In this document: piece after piece, positions 1 through 9,296 of the stretch
Position numbering within the stretch: the first letter of the stretch is position 1
Layout: each line of letters opens with the position of its first letter
DNA from: JAGLQA01 sp023135565
GTDB lineage: Bacteria > Acidobacteriota > Aminicenantia > UBA2199
Direction: 5' to 3'
DNA: 38,722 nucleotides
Assembly: GCA_030639305.1 (NCBI GenBank)
Contig: DAOWCY010000046.1
Span: 1-38,722 of the forward strand
Made by a program: the position numbers and the translations under genes
Notes under the pieces: model-generated
What the model was told of the DNA's origin: nothing
Database searches by the model: none
Seen by the model: the letters and a program-made list of their open reading frames with translations, nothing else

Positions 1-776
1 ACCTCAGTTTCAATCCTTGTTTTAATGGAAGTACCACTTAAAGCAGCGGGTGCACAGCCTGGCTGGCCGGTGATAGAAAGTTTCAATCCTTGTTTTAATG
101 GAAGTACCACTTAAAGAATACAACCTTGCTGCCATCCACGCCCCAAACTATCTGTTTCAATCCTTGTTTTAATGGAAGTACCACTTAAAGGCTTGAACCT
201 TTCCCGTGAGCTTAAAAAATACCGCGGGTTTCAATCCTTGTTTTAATGGAAGTACCACTTAAAGTTTTTAGCTTCACATGGGTATGGCGAATTGCAAATT
301 GTTTCAATCCTTGTTTTAATGGAAGTACCACTTAAAGTAATTCGCTTTTCTTTTTCATGATGCTGCTCCATCTGTTTCAATCCTTGTTTTAATGGAAGTA
401 CCACTTAAAGAAAATATTAAGGAGGTAATCATGGAATGTAAATTAATGTTTCAATCCTTGTTTTAATGGAAGTACCACTTAAAGAATGTTCCCCGTATTT
501 TTCGATGGAAGCCGCATTGCGTTTCAATCCTTGTTTTAATGGAAGTACCACTTAAAGCATCAAGAAACGGAAAAACGTCCGTAGAGGCTACCTGTTTCAA
601 TCCTTGTTTTAATGGAAGTACCACTTAAAGATTGAAATAGAAAGAAAAAAAGACCTGGAATATTTGTTTCAATCCTTGTTTTAATGGAAGTACCACTTAA
701 AGATCTTTCTCGACCGGAAATTGATAATCGAGGACATCTGTTTCAATCCTTGTTTTAATGGAAGTACCACTTAAAG
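1..776 (-). CRISPR. CRISPR array, type I-B, 11 repeats and 10 spacers, open at the left edge
   Basis: Eleven identical 37-bp repeats start at 7, 80, 154, 228, 301, 374, 448, 521, 594, 666 and 740. Each begins GTTTCAATCC and ends CCACTTAAAG on the plus strand. The ten spacers are 35-37 bp and all different. Positions 1-6 are the end of a further spacer, so the array continues outside the window. Read on the minus strand the repeat ends in ATTGAAAC, the usual 8-nt 5' handle of type I-B crRNAs. Together with the cas operon and leader to the right, this indicates transcription leftward on the minus strand, with the newest spacer at 703-739. The repeat holds only a short AAGT/ACTT inverted repeat, so Cas6 recognition probably relies little on structure. 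No repeat is degenerate, suggesting a maintained array. Confidence 0.98.
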
Positions 777-996
777 AGCACTTTTAGCAACTTCCCTTAT
801 ATATCGGGCATATACACTCTTTCTTGACAACACTTTTTTTGCCTTTTTTATAAGAAAAATCACCGTTTTTTACCCCTTTTTTGCCCTTTTGCGTCCACTT
901 TTAAGCCGAAAAACCATCTTATATAGGCAGTTTCCGAAAGACGCTCCCGGCTCCTTCCAGAAATTGGACATAAGAAAATTTTCCCGGTTCCCGGCT
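777..996 (-). promoter_or_regulatory. CRISPR leader
   Basis: This AT-rich 220-bp stretch lies between the last repeat and the cas4 stop codon and carries no convincing gene. On the minus strand it contains runs of A and G (about 815-890), typical of leaders. Near the first repeat it has TTGTCA followed about 19-21 nt later by GATATA/TATATA, a weak promoter candidate. Position next to the leader-end repeat and direction agree with the crRNA strand. An ORF on the opposite strand (889-1296) overlaps cas4 and is not believed. Confidence 0.7.
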
Positions 997-1590
997 TCAT
1001 TGTACGCATATCCGCTTATATGCACAATCTCCACACCTTTTCCCGTACTTCGTTCCTTTCGGATAAAATCCGCGGGTAATAATCAGGTTAACCTTTTCGA
1101 TAGAATCGAGCACCGCTTGCCTATCTTTGCCGGTAATGCCGTAGGGCACAATTTTATTCTTGTCCCTGGTGTAAACAACATAACCGGTTTCGACTTTTGC
1201 CCGGTAATGGCTCTCTATGAGCAGGGAATAAAAAACACTCTGCAAAAACTGGGTCTTAAACTTGTGCTTATTATAGGCAAACTTATAATCCAATAACGAG
1301 ATACGGCCATCTTCAAAAAATAATACCTCGTCGATTATTCCGCATATACCATAACCGGGGTCGCTTAAATAAATATTCTTCTCCTGGCGAATAACTCCTA
1401 ATTTCTTTCGCAAATATCCGGGCTGCAGCGCTTTCTTTTCATGCACTTCCCGGCCTTTTAAAACCTTTATCCTTTTCTCTTCATACTGCGCAATTCCCAG
1501 GACATTCATAAAATATATAAACCGGGGACAATACCAGTACTCGATTAATTGCGAGGCGCTGATTAAAATTTTATTTTCAGAGAAATTCAT
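997..1590 (-). CDS. cas4: CRISPR-associated exonuclease Cas4
   Basis: Cas4 trims and orients prespacers so that spacers are inserted with the correct PAM end. The 197-residue length is normal for the family. C21 and the C-terminal trio C186, C189, C195 would hold the 4Fe-4S cluster. H50, D87 (GIIDE) and D101/K103 (LDYK) form the PD-(D/E)XK nuclease site, so both catalytic and cluster residues are present. It is the last gene of the cas operon, 12 bp after cas2 and next to the leader. The more usual type I-B order places cas4 before cas1. The start has no obvious Shine-Dalgarno, so translation may depend on the upstream gene. Confidence 0.95.
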   Translation of the reverse strand: MNFSENKILISASQLIEYWYCPRFIYFMNVLGIAQYEEKRIKVLKGREVHEKKALQPGYLRKKLGVIRQEKNIYLSDPGYGICGIIDEVLFFEDGRISLLDYKFAYNKHKFKTQFLQSVFYSLLIESHYRAKVETGYVVYTRDKNKIVPYGITGKDRQAVLDSIEKVNLIITRGFYPKGTKYGKRCGDCAYKRICVQ

Positions 1591-1602
1591 AAACGTTTGC
1601 TA

Positions 1603-1905
1603 TCAAAAAATCAAAGAACCGATCTTTCCGGTTACGAGGTCACTATCGAAGCCTCTGCCGATCACCTTGACTGCTTCAAAATCCTCTTTGCACATGGGAA
1701 AAATATAAACGCTGTCATGCTCTTCTTCAATTAAATCTTCGGAAAAAACTACCAGCTCATCTATCCTGTTTTTTTCGATATTGCCCAAAAAAACCGATTT
1801 CTGCACCCGGTATAGACCGAAGCTTTCGATCTCTTTGATTATTTTCCTCCTCCTTGTATCACCGGATTTGGTGCCGGCAATATCATATATTACCCATACG
1901 TTCAT
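1603..1905 (-). CDS. cas2: CRISPR-associated protein Cas2
   Basis: This is the small ferredoxin-fold subunit of the Cas1-Cas2 integrase, which inserts new spacers at the leader-repeat junction. The 100 residues begin with the family's hallmark beta strand and aspartate (VWVIYDIAG). RRRKIIKEIESFG and VQKSVFLG follow, matching the conserved first helix and second strand. A Shine-Dalgarno CAGGAGT lies inside the end of cas1 and the intergenic gap is only 4 bp, so the two are translated together. Confidence 0.96.
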   Translation of the reverse strand: MNVWVIYDIAGTKSGDTRRRKIIKEIESFGLYRVQKSVFLGNIEKNRIDELVVFSEDLIEEEHDSVYIFPMCKEDFEAVKVIGRGFDSDLVTGKIGSLIF

Positions 1906-1909
1906 TTTT

Positions 1910-2881
1910 TTACTCCTGGATCAAAGAATTGGCGAATTTATGACAAAATGCCTGCACTGTATTGCTGCGGCTCATGTTCTTATTGCCGTAGTGGACCACT
2001 TCTTCTAAATATTTGTTGTACTCGTCGAACAACAGCCGCTTGCCCTCTTTGTTTAAGGTGAATCCGTCGGGAATTTGGTCGAACATCTTATCATTAACCT
2101 GCTTCTTACTAAAAAGTCGAAATATCACGCGGTCGGCATAAATACGAAAATTCTCGATCACGTCGAAAACCAGTGAGGGTTTGTTGTAATTGTCGGTGTG
2201 GAGAAACCCGATGTAAGGATCGAGACCGGCAATAATACAGGCTTTCTCAACTATCGAATATAAAACGCCATAAGCATAATTCAAAAAGGCGTTAAAGGGG
2301 TCCCGGGCGGGCTGCCGCGAACGCCCGCTAAACCTGTACTTTTCGGGGATAGATAGGGCCAGGATTTCAAAGTAGACTTTAGAAGCGCTGCCTTCAAGCC
2401 CGGTTATAGTGCCCCGTTTTTCTTCTACACTGCCGGATAGGGCGGTTAGTTTTTCGCGGTTGGCTTCTAAAGTAGAGAGCTTTTCCAACAGCCCGTCATG
2501 CAGGGTTTTCCTGTTTTTTGCCAGTTCTTTGCAGTATTCGATCTGGCTGCTTAATTTGGCGACAATCCACTCTTTGGCAAAATCGAGTCCTTTTTCATTC
2601 ATATGCAGTTCCAGTTGTTTGCGCCTGATGGTGGTGATGGAGCCGAAACGGGAATGCCAGAACCGGCCTACAGGGTCGCCGTTCCTTTCTAAGACGATGA
2701 GGTCGATATTATTTTCCACTGCCAGTTTGATAACGGCTGTGGTAATCACGGCTTCGGTAGTCAGTATAATCCTGTCTACTTTAGCGGGTGCGACGGCGGT
2801 TTTTTGTTCCCCGGTCTTGATGGCGAAAAGCCCGTCTTTAACACTTATATAAGCGCCGGGGGTGGTGAATACTAATTCCAT
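1910..2881 (-). CDS. cas1: CRISPR-associated integrase Cas1
   Basis: Cas1 is the catalytic subunit of spacer integration. The 323 residues comprise an N-terminal beta domain and a C-terminal helical domain. The metal-binding residues are visible as E163 (TGLEGSAS), H228 (GFLHTDNY) and D240/E243 (LVFDVIE), matching the E-H-D pattern of active Cas1. TGLEGSASKVYF and a DPFNAFLNYAYGVLY stretch are strong family signatures, of the subtype I-B group by general appearance. It starts 9 bp after the cas3 stop with an AAGAGGA ribosome site. No truncation is seen. Confidence 0.97.
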   Translation of the reverse strand: MELVFTTPGAYISVKDGLFAIKTGEQKTAVAPAKVDRIILTTEAVITTAVIKLAVENNIDLIVLERNGDPVGRFWHSRFGSITTIRRKQLELHMNEKGLDFAKEWIVAKLSSQIEYCKELAKNRKTLHDGLLEKLSTLEANREKLTALSGSVEEKRGTITGLEGSASKVYFEILALSIPEKYRFSGRSRQPARDPFNAFLNYAYGVLYSIVEKACIIAGLDPYIGFLHTDNYNKPSLVFDVIENFRIYADRVIFRLFSKKQVNDKMFDQIPDGFTLNKEGKRLLFDEYNKYLEEVVHYGNKNMSRSNTVQAFCHKFANSLIQE

Positions 2882-2890
2882 GATTTCCTC

Positions 2891-5287
2891 TTAAAATATG
2901 ATCTGGTCGGGTAAATAATAACCGGTTTGTTCATCATAAAAATTTGCCGCTATATCTTTGTTTATAATACTAAAACAGCCGAATCCCTCTAAATTGGCGA
3001 TGCCGGTTCGCTCCTCCCGGCCGGTGGATTTTACCGATAAAGTGTAATTGTAAAAATCTCTTTTTATCTTTAAAAACTCGTTTCTTCGTTCCCACCTATC
3101 TTCGATCTCTAATAGGGCGGTAAATTTTTTTAGCACTTGCGATGCCGCGCTGTCATTCTCTATAAATATCAATTCCGTGGGCATATATTCTATCAAATTG
3201 AAATTGCTGTATATTTCGTCATATTCTAAAAATTCTATGTTTTTTATCAACTCAGCAGATTTTTTATCTGAGATCATCTCCTTTACATTCCGGTAATAAC
3301 GATCTATAGCCAACAAGAGATCACTTTCTTTAAAGGCGGGAATTTCCTCGAACAACTTGACGGTGGGGAGCAGTGAATGATGTTCGTAAATATAATTACT
3401 GTCTTTCCGTTTTGCTCCTTGCTTCTTTAATGAGAAAAGATATACCTGGCCGGTTTCCTGCTTGTTGTTGCGGTTACACCTGCCGGCGGCTTGAACGATG
3501 GAGTCGAGGGGCGCAAAATCGCGGTACAAAATATCCAGGTCGATGTCTACGCCTGCTTCGATCAATTGAGTGGAAACTACTATTTTACGGTTTTTATCCT
3601 TTTTTATTTTCTCTATCCTTTTTTTCCTGTCGGCGGGCAATATGTTGGTAGAGAGATATATTTTTTCCCGGGCGCTAAAATTAGCGGTCACTTTCTCAAA
3701 AAAAATTCTACTGCTTTTAATGGTGTTAAAAACAAACAAAAAACTTTTATCAGGCTGCGATTCGATTTGCTCACGGGCTATTGCAAATAACTCTTCCAGG
3801 GTTATATCGTTTAAACCGGCGATGGTTTGCAGTTGATAGCGGGAAAAACTTTTGAAGTACTTTTCCCTTTTTTCCGTATCTACCAGGTGCGTTATTTCCC
3901 CGGCGGAAGAAGAAAAGATCATGGGCATGGTAGCGGTGAGGAGTATAATTTTGCAATTGAATATCCAGGTCAGTTTTTTTAAGGTTTCATTGACCAGCTT
4001 CCAGTATTCATAGGGCAGGGTTTGTATTTCATCGAGTATGATTACGCTGTCGGCGATATTGTGAAATTTGCGCAATAGTTGATTCTTGTTGGATATAAGA
4101 GTGTTGAAAAATTGCCAGAAAGTGGTCAAAATAAAAGGCTTTTCCCAATTTTCAATGATGAATTGGGCTTTATCACCGGCAAAAGTATCCTCGGACATGG
4201 CGATTTCGGCTTCGCTGAGATGGTGGTGAACCAACAGGTATTCCCGGCTGTCCAGGTTGTTAAGGTCGAATAACTCTTTCATTATCTGCGCGGTCTGGTC
4301 TATTATAGAGGTGAAAGGTAGGGCATATATAATTCTCTTTAAGGTGGCATCGGAGGCGATCATTTTCAAGGCTGTGTCGATAACAGTCAAAGTTTTACCG
4401 CTGCCTGTAGGCACGTTGATAGAAAAAATGCGGTTACATGAGGGCGGTGATTCATGTTTTGGGCTTATTTCACCTGCCCTATCATCAGGTGGGTTCCTTT
4501 TGTGTGCGTTGTCCCGAATAATATTTATACTTTTTCCGCATAATTCATATATCTCATTCCTGGTACGATTTATTGCCGTGGTTTTGTCATTTGCGCTGCT
4601 CGAAAACTTCTGCTTCTTATAATTATCTACGATGCCGGTGAGACTGCCGTCAAACGAACCTCCTTGAACGGCGCGGTCGAATATAGCATCGTTCTTATCC
4701 GCGTAGGTGAGTATGGAAAAAAAGAAATTCAACAACAGGTAGTTCTCCATGCTATTTTGTATAGAGGGTACTTTTTCATCTAAGTCGTAAAAAAACTCCT
4801 CTGCTTCTTCAAAGTCAAATTCCTTTTCTTCGTTTACGGCTTCCAAGTGTAGTTTCTCCCACTGCTTTTCCAATAACCTGGTTTCTTTTGGGGTGATGGT
4901 GGTCATATCTTCCAGGCTGCCGAGATTGCCGTGATGCTTACATATGCAGGCAAAAACGATTACCGGGAGAATTTCTTTTGCCCTGCCGGTCAGGCGTTTA
5001 TGGATTTTGAAAGATGCGTATACTGCCGAGATAAGGGCGTGACTTTTCAGATCGGTTTTGCCTTTGTAGGGGGTTTCGTTAATGGCGCTGCTAATATACT
5101 CCTGGAAATAATCACTGCTTTTGCCGATGTCGTGATAGAAAAGCATAGAGGACAACGAAAGACTTAAATCCTTTTTGCTGTAAGAGAAATTTAATTTGCT
5201 CTTTTTTTCAAAGACATCTATGCCGATCTTTTTTACATTTTCCAGGTGTTGTTTAAGCTCTTTGCCGGGATGGGAATAGTAGATCAC
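2891..5287 (-). CDS. cas3: CRISPR-associated nuclease-helicase Cas3
   Basis: Cas3 is recruited by target-bound Cascade and unwinds and degrades the DNA. The N-terminal HD nuclease domain shows H14, H52-D53 (YHDIGKS), H83 and H118-H119. After a charged, proline-rich linker (about 258-285) comes an SF2 helicase: Walker A PTGSGKT (293-299), DEIQ (419-422), TATMP (451-455) and the motif VI region AAGRCNRN (600-607). The 798-residue length fits a fused HD-helicase Cas3. The start codon is GTG with only a weak AGAGAG site. The 119-bp gap after cas5 is the largest inside the cas5-cas4 half of the operon and holds a small GCGGGC/GCCCGC stem (5382-5397). Confidence 0.96.
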   Translation of the reverse strand: MIYYSHPGKELKQHLENVKKIGIDVFEKKSKLNFSYSKKDLSLSLSSMLFYHDIGKSSDYFQEYISSAINETPYKGKTDLKSHALISAVYASFKIHKRLTGRAKEILPVIVFACICKHHGNLGSLEDMTTITPKETRLLEKQWEKLHLEAVNEEKEFDFEEAEEFFYDLDEKVPSIQNSMENYLLLNFFFSILTYADKNDAIFDRAVQGGSFDGSLTGIVDNYKKQKFSSSANDKTTAINRTRNEIYELCGKSINIIRDNAHKRNPPDDRAGEISPKHESPPSCNRIFSINVPTGSGKTLTVIDTALKMIASDATLKRIIYALPFTSIIDQTAQIMKELFDLNNLDSREYLLVHHHLSEAEIAMSEDTFAGDKAQFIIENWEKPFILTTFWQFFNTLISNKNQLLRKFHNIADSVIILDEIQTLPYEYWKLVNETLKKLTWIFNCKIILLTATMPMIFSSSAGEITHLVDTEKREKYFKSFSRYQLQTIAGLNDITLEELFAIAREQIESQPDKSFLFVFNTIKSSRIFFEKVTANFSAREKIYLSTNILPADRKKRIEKIKKDKNRKIVVSTQLIEAGVDIDLDILYRDFAPLDSIVQAAGRCNRNNKQETGQVYLFSLKKQGAKRKDSNYIYEHHSLLPTVKLFEEIPAFKESDLLLAIDRYYRNVKEMISDKKSAELIKNIEFLEYDEIYSNFNLIEYMPTELIFIENDSAASQVLKKFTALLEIEDRWERRNEFLKIKRDFYNYTLSVKSTGREERTGIANLEGFGCFSIINKDIAANFYDEQTGYYLPDQIIF

Positions 5288-5406
5288 TTTTTACTCTCTG
5301 TACTACTGATGGGGAAAAATCTTGTTTTTTCACGAAGATTTTCTAAAAAAGAAGAAATCGTTTCGCCTACGTTCATGGGTTGCGGGCACGCGCCCGCCTC
5401 TGTGTG

Positions 5407-6159
5407 TCAAAATAACATGATGTTTTTTCCCAATTCACATATTTTATAATATGCATTTACCTTTGCTTTAATGGTTTCCCCGTTAGCTTCTATCAAGAAA
5501 TCCCCGGTTTTGAGCAATTCCCGGTCCGGTTTCATCTCTAAGGGGATATGCGCCCTGATGTAATACCTGTTATCGTCAAATATTACATCAGCGGTTGAGG
5601 GGATCGCTTCCAGGGGTACGATCGAATCAAAACTTACAAATTCGCAATTGTTTTCGACGCTTTCAAGTTTATAAAAACCGCTGTACTCGAAGTTTGCCAG
5701 GCACTCGGAAAGACCTAAAGATACAGTATAAACCGACTTATGCTCTTCGAGTAAGCCGTCGAGTTTCCTTAACAGGTTTTCGTCTTTGTGGTTGATGTAA
5801 ATTCTATAACCCGGTTCTCTTAAAAATTCGATTTTCACCTGGGTGCGGGGGGCTTTTTTTCGGGAGTTCAAGCGGGCGAACATTACACTCTTGTTGACAT
5901 TTTTCGTGTTTATCAGGTTCTCGGAAATATAGATTTTTCTTATGGGCCTGTTTACGCCGATAGCAATCTTACAGTCGTCTACCTGGAAAGATGAAAGATA
6001 TTCTTTTTTATCTAAGCCGATAATTGCCCCGATAATCCCGTATACCGCTGTTTTGGAAGGAACAGGCAGGCTTATGGGCGAGGTGGTGGTATAGGGCGCT
6101 TTGAAGTGCCCTAAATCGGCAAAAATATCAAACACTGAAACGTTCATGGTCTTATCCAT
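5407..6159 (-). CDS. cas5b: Cascade subunit Cas5 (type I-B)
   Basis: Cas5 caps the 5' handle of the crRNA and bridges it to Cas8. The 250-residue protein opens with a RAMP-fold strand followed by a glycine/serine-rich region (YTTTSPISLPVPSKTAVYG), characteristic of I-B Cas5. The ATG at 6159 shares one base with the TAA of cas7 (TAATG), implying coupled translation. A second ATG four codons later (6147) is the alternative start. No separate ribosome site is seen. Confidence 0.93.
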   Translation of the reverse strand: MDKTMNVSVFDIFADLGHFKAPYTTTSPISLPVPSKTAVYGIIGAIIGLDKKEYLSSFQVDDCKIAIGVNRPIRKIYISENLINTKNVNKSVMFARLNSRKKAPRTQVKIEFLREPGYRIYINHKDENLLRKLDGLLEEHKSVYTVSLGLSECLANFEYSGFYKLESVENNCEFVSFDSIVPLEAIPSTADVIFDDNRYYIRAHIPLEMKPDRELLKTGDFLIEANGETIKAKVNAYYKICELGKNIMLF

Positions 6160-7169
6160 TAAGCCAACAGCTTAATTCGATTAAATGAACCGGGCAGTTC
6201 GCCGCTTAGTTTTAGAGTGTCATCAACCATATATTCCACACTTTCGATCTTATCGCCATACTTATCGAACAGGGCAAGCAGGTTCGATATATCCAGGGTA
6301 AAATCTTTTACACTTCTTATTTTTAAAGGATTTTCAATGCCGCTGATTTGTATTCTTTTTTCGAGATCGCCTATAAAAAAGCCCCTGTCTTTATAAATAA
6401 CCCTAAACAACAGCCGGGGCATCTGGCCGAATTTAGAACGGCTGATCAAGTTTTTTGTGCCGTTCCACAGGGCGTTTAAAAGTTCAGCGGAATCATCTTC
6501 GGAAAGGTTTGTATGTGCCGCGGCGGTCTCATTGATAATACCGTGAAAAGCGATAAAAGAATAAGGTAAAATATATTCTTCTCTAAAGGTTTTGTGCCCG
6601 GCCCCTGGTTGAGAGGCAAAGGCGCCGGTACCTTTTATAAATTTTAATTCCACCGGGTGCAGCGACCTGCCTATCTTGAATTGCACCGGCCCGGTATAGG
6701 TTATAGAGGATTTCTCTTTGGTGCTAAATTCAATAGGCAGGGTTGCCCCAAAAAGGCGAATGTCTATGCACTGCTCTTTTATATTCTTGTCTATTATCTC
6801 GATCATTTTTTCCAACAATTCGCTGTCTTTGGGCTTGTCTTTGGCGATATGATTTTTGACAGCTTTCTTGTCGATTTTTTTCCCGTCAACTATTATAAAA
6901 TCCTCTGCCCTCATCTTTGCGTCCTGGATGCCGTTTTCTTCTTTTATCTCCCTGATCAGGATATCCTTGCCGTTCGTGCCATTATAGCCCCTATAATCGA
7001 AGAGATAATCTCTTATCGTTCTTTTGAGCCTGACATCGGTTACTATATTAATCCCGGTCTCTTCGTCTATACGGGGCTTGTTTTCATCCATAGGATCGCC
7101 GTTGGGATTGGCGTCCGTCACATCGTAACAAAATAAAATTTCACTCCTTTTTTCTACTAATTTAGTCAT
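6159..7169 (-). CDS. cas7: Cascade backbone subunit Cas7 (Csh2 type)
   Basis: Cas7 polymerises along the crRNA to form the Cascade backbone. The 336 residues begin with the Csh2/DevR-family signature DANPNGDP (about 19-26) followed by DVRLKRTIRDYL, which places it with subtype I-B Cas7. The Shine-Dalgarno AGAGGAG lies in the end of cas8b and the reading frames overlap by 8 bp, so both are read from one message. The protein appears complete. Confidence 0.96.
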   Translation of the reverse strand: MTKLVEKRSEILFCYDVTDANPNGDPMDENKPRIDEETGINIVTDVRLKRTIRDYLFDYRGYNGTNGKDILIREIKEENGIQDAKMRAEDFIIVDGKKIDKKAVKNHIAKDKPKDSELLEKMIEIIDKNIKEQCIDIRLFGATLPIEFSTKEKSSITYTGPVQFKIGRSLHPVELKFIKGTGAFASQPGAGHKTFREEYILPYSFIAFHGIINETAAAHTNLSEDDSAELLNALWNGTKNLISRSKFGQMPRLLFRVIYKDRGFFIGDLEKRIQISGIENPLKIRSVKDFTLDISNLLALFDKYGDKIESVEYMVDDTLKLSGELPGSFNRIKLLA

Positions 7170-9021
7170 TTGAATTCTCCTCTTTTTGATCTGTTTTTTT
7201 TGGCAAAACCCTGTTCGCCAGGGTCATCCCCAGGGTAAAATAAAAACTCAATTCATCTACCGAAAATTTTGAGAAATTGGCATTTAACATATTTAGCCCG
7301 ATTGCTTCTTCAAGGTCTTTTAGACTTTTGCCGTTACTGCCGTACTCTTCCAATTTGTTAACCATTTCCGGCAGCAGCCTTTTGGCAACTTTCTCGTCGA
7401 TCTTAAGACCATTCAACCTCGACATAAATGGTTTGCTCTTTCTTTCAATATATTGAATAATCAATAATTTCTCCGCCAGGACGCCTTCTAAAAATACGGC
7501 TCGTTTAGTGTCCTCATCGAGCAGCGTATTTTCATCGAAAAAATCCCGGTATGGCTGTGTCTTATCGCTCACTTTAAACCTCCTGCGTTTTAAATTGTTA
7601 ATTTGATCTATATACAATAATATTTTGTATGCTCTGAGTGTCTGAAAATTGAAGGGATAGTCTTTCAAAAAATCTCTCCTAATTTTAGCCATGAATCTTT
7701 TTAATAGAAATTCCAAAGATATGTCATTCCCTAAAAATATATTATTCACTACAGCTAAAAAATCTTTATCGAAATTCCCTTCCTCTTTGCTATTGAGGAA
7801 AAAATTCCTGATTAAACCGAACCTGAAATCGAATTTTATTACATCATTTTTTTTGGTCGTCACATCTTCAAATAATTTATATTTTTTTTCGTCGCTATTA
7901 TCCACTTCATCTTTTGCGTTTATTAGCTTCCTGAACCGGGTCGGCGCAATCTCCTGTAAATAAAGTAATATATTAAACACAATACCGCCATGCTCCTCTT
8001 TGAAAAAAAGTAGGTTAAAATTAACCTGGTTTCCCTCCTTAGATAACTCTTTAATGATTCTCTCTTCCGCTTTTTCGATCTGTCCCGCTTTTTTCTCAGA
8101 TAGAGTAAAACCCGGCTCTCTGCGCAGCCTGCCCAGCACACTATCTAAATTTTCTTCGCCGCTGATCGCCAACTGGGGTATAATGAAGTAATCGAATCCA
8201 CAAAACCTGCGTCTTAAATTTTCTTCTATATATTTTTTCCCTCTATTTAAAATGATCGCACATTCAGGGCAAACAGGGTAATTTTTCCAGGCTTCTTCCT
8301 GGTTAAAACCGCCGGCAACATTACCGGCTTTGTCTATGGTATAGAATTTAAAAGTGCCCACCTGCCCCCATACCTCGCCTTTTTTTTCCCGGCAGAGGTA
8401 ACACAACTTATCGTAACTTCTACTTTCTTCATTTCTTGACTTACTGTAATAATAGGATTTATATGCGGCCTTTTCCTGGTTTACAAACGTATCTCTAAAT
8501 AACTCTATATCACCGATATACAAAACCCTGTCATTCTTCTCGAAAGCCAACGTTAAAACCCCACCATCTTTTATGCCCTCTTTTTCGCTTAGAATTTCCA
8601 TACGGTCTTTCGTTAAAGTAAACAAATCAGCCAATATTCTTTCTTTATTCGAGTTCAAACAGTTATCCAGGTTGGTGAGAAATAATTTTTCATCTTCATC
8701 GAGAGCCGATGCGTTATTTTTGGCAAAGGCTTTTGCAGAGCCGCAAATCTTCTGGGAAAAGGTTTTCGCCAAAGTCGTGATCTTAGAAATCGGGGTGCTG
8801 TCACTGCCCCTTGAACCGCCTTTCTTATACATGTATTTTAACTTGTTCTCAGTCTTGAAGTCTTCATACCCAATCTCTTTATAATTCATATTTTCTATAT
8901 CGTCGATATTAAAAATAATCTTGAACACATGTTGATAACCGCGACCGATAGCCTCGATATACTCGTCTAAAAAATTCTCCGCCTTTTGAATTTTTGCAAT
9001 TTCATATAATGCTTCAATCAT
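7162..9021 (-). CDS. cas8b: Cascade large subunit Cas8b (Csh1 family)
   Basis: This is the large Cascade subunit that recognises the PAM and recruits Cas3. The 619 residues carry a split zinc-ribbon-like set of cysteines, C207-x2-C210 and C251-x2-C254 (YPVCPECAIIL), as expected in Csh1/Cas8b. Position just before csh2 and cas5 confirms the assignment, since Cas8 proteins diverge strongly. TAAGGAGT lies 5 nt before the ATG. The 275 bp separating it from cas6 contain a dispersed repeat, an unusual interruption. Confidence 0.92.
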   Translation of the reverse strand: MIEALYEIAKIQKAENFLDEYIEAIGRGYQHVFKIIFNIDDIENMNYKEIGYEDFKTENKLKYMYKKGGSRGSDSTPISKITTLAKTFSQKICGSAKAFAKNNASALDEDEKLFLTNLDNCLNSNKERILADLFTLTKDRMEILSEKEGIKDGGVLTLAFEKNDRVLYIGDIELFRDTFVNQEKAAYKSYYYSKSRNEESRSYDKLCYLCREKKGEVWGQVGTFKFYTIDKAGNVAGGFNQEEAWKNYPVCPECAIILNRGKKYIEENLRRRFCGFDYFIIPQLAISGEENLDSVLGRLRREPGFTLSEKKAGQIEKAEERIIKELSKEGNQVNFNLLFFKEEHGGIVFNILLYLQEIAPTRFRKLINAKDEVDNSDEKKYKLFEDVTTKKNDVIKFDFRFGLIRNFFLNSKEEGNFDKDFLAVVNNIFLGNDISLEFLLKRFMAKIRRDFLKDYPFNFQTLRAYKILLYIDQINNLKRRRFKVSDKTQPYRDFFDENTLLDEDTKRAVFLEGVLAEKLLIIQYIERKSKPFMSRLNGLKIDEKVAKRLLPEMVNKLEEYGSNGKSLKDLEEAIGLNMLNANFSKFSVDELSFYFTLGMTLANRVLPKKTDQKEENSND

Positions 9022-9040
9022 TTTTTACTCCTTAATCCTC

Positions 9041-9240
9041 ATAGGCTCCCCGTGCCACGGGGCCTCCGGCGGGTCAGAACCTTTTTGAAAAAAGGTTCCG
9101 ACACCTCCAAAAACTTTTGTTGAGCGATACACTTTTCTGTTACTCGAAAGCCCCTAATAGGCACCCCACACCGCGGGGCCTCCGGCGGCCCTGCCGGGGG
9201 CCAAACTTTTGAAAAAGTTTGAACAAAACTTTTGTTTAAA
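9041..9240. repeat. Mosaic intergenic repeat, copy 1 (inside the cas operon)
   Basis: This is a composite of two units of the family found at seven loci here. The core (9178-9233) has a GC-rich hairpin (CCGGC/GCCGG arms), then an AT-rich hairpin (CAAACTTTT/AAAAGTTTG), then CAAAACTTTT. The modules TGAGCGATACACTTTTCT and ATAGGCTCCC are also shared with other copies. It lies between cas6 and cas8b and encodes nothing recognisable. Confidence 0.8.
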
Positions 9241-9296
9241 AAAGCGAAAACAACTCCTTGCCGAGAAGCGGCTTAACGCCCCCCCGTGCCGCGGAG

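Noticed and set aside
1..776. Self-targeting spacers
   Set aside because: By eye no spacer matches elsewhere in this window. A genome-wide search could not be done.
889..1296. Plus-strand ORF of 135 codons overlapping the leader and cas4
   Set aside because: It lies mostly antisense to cas4, has no ribosome site and shows no recognisable motif.
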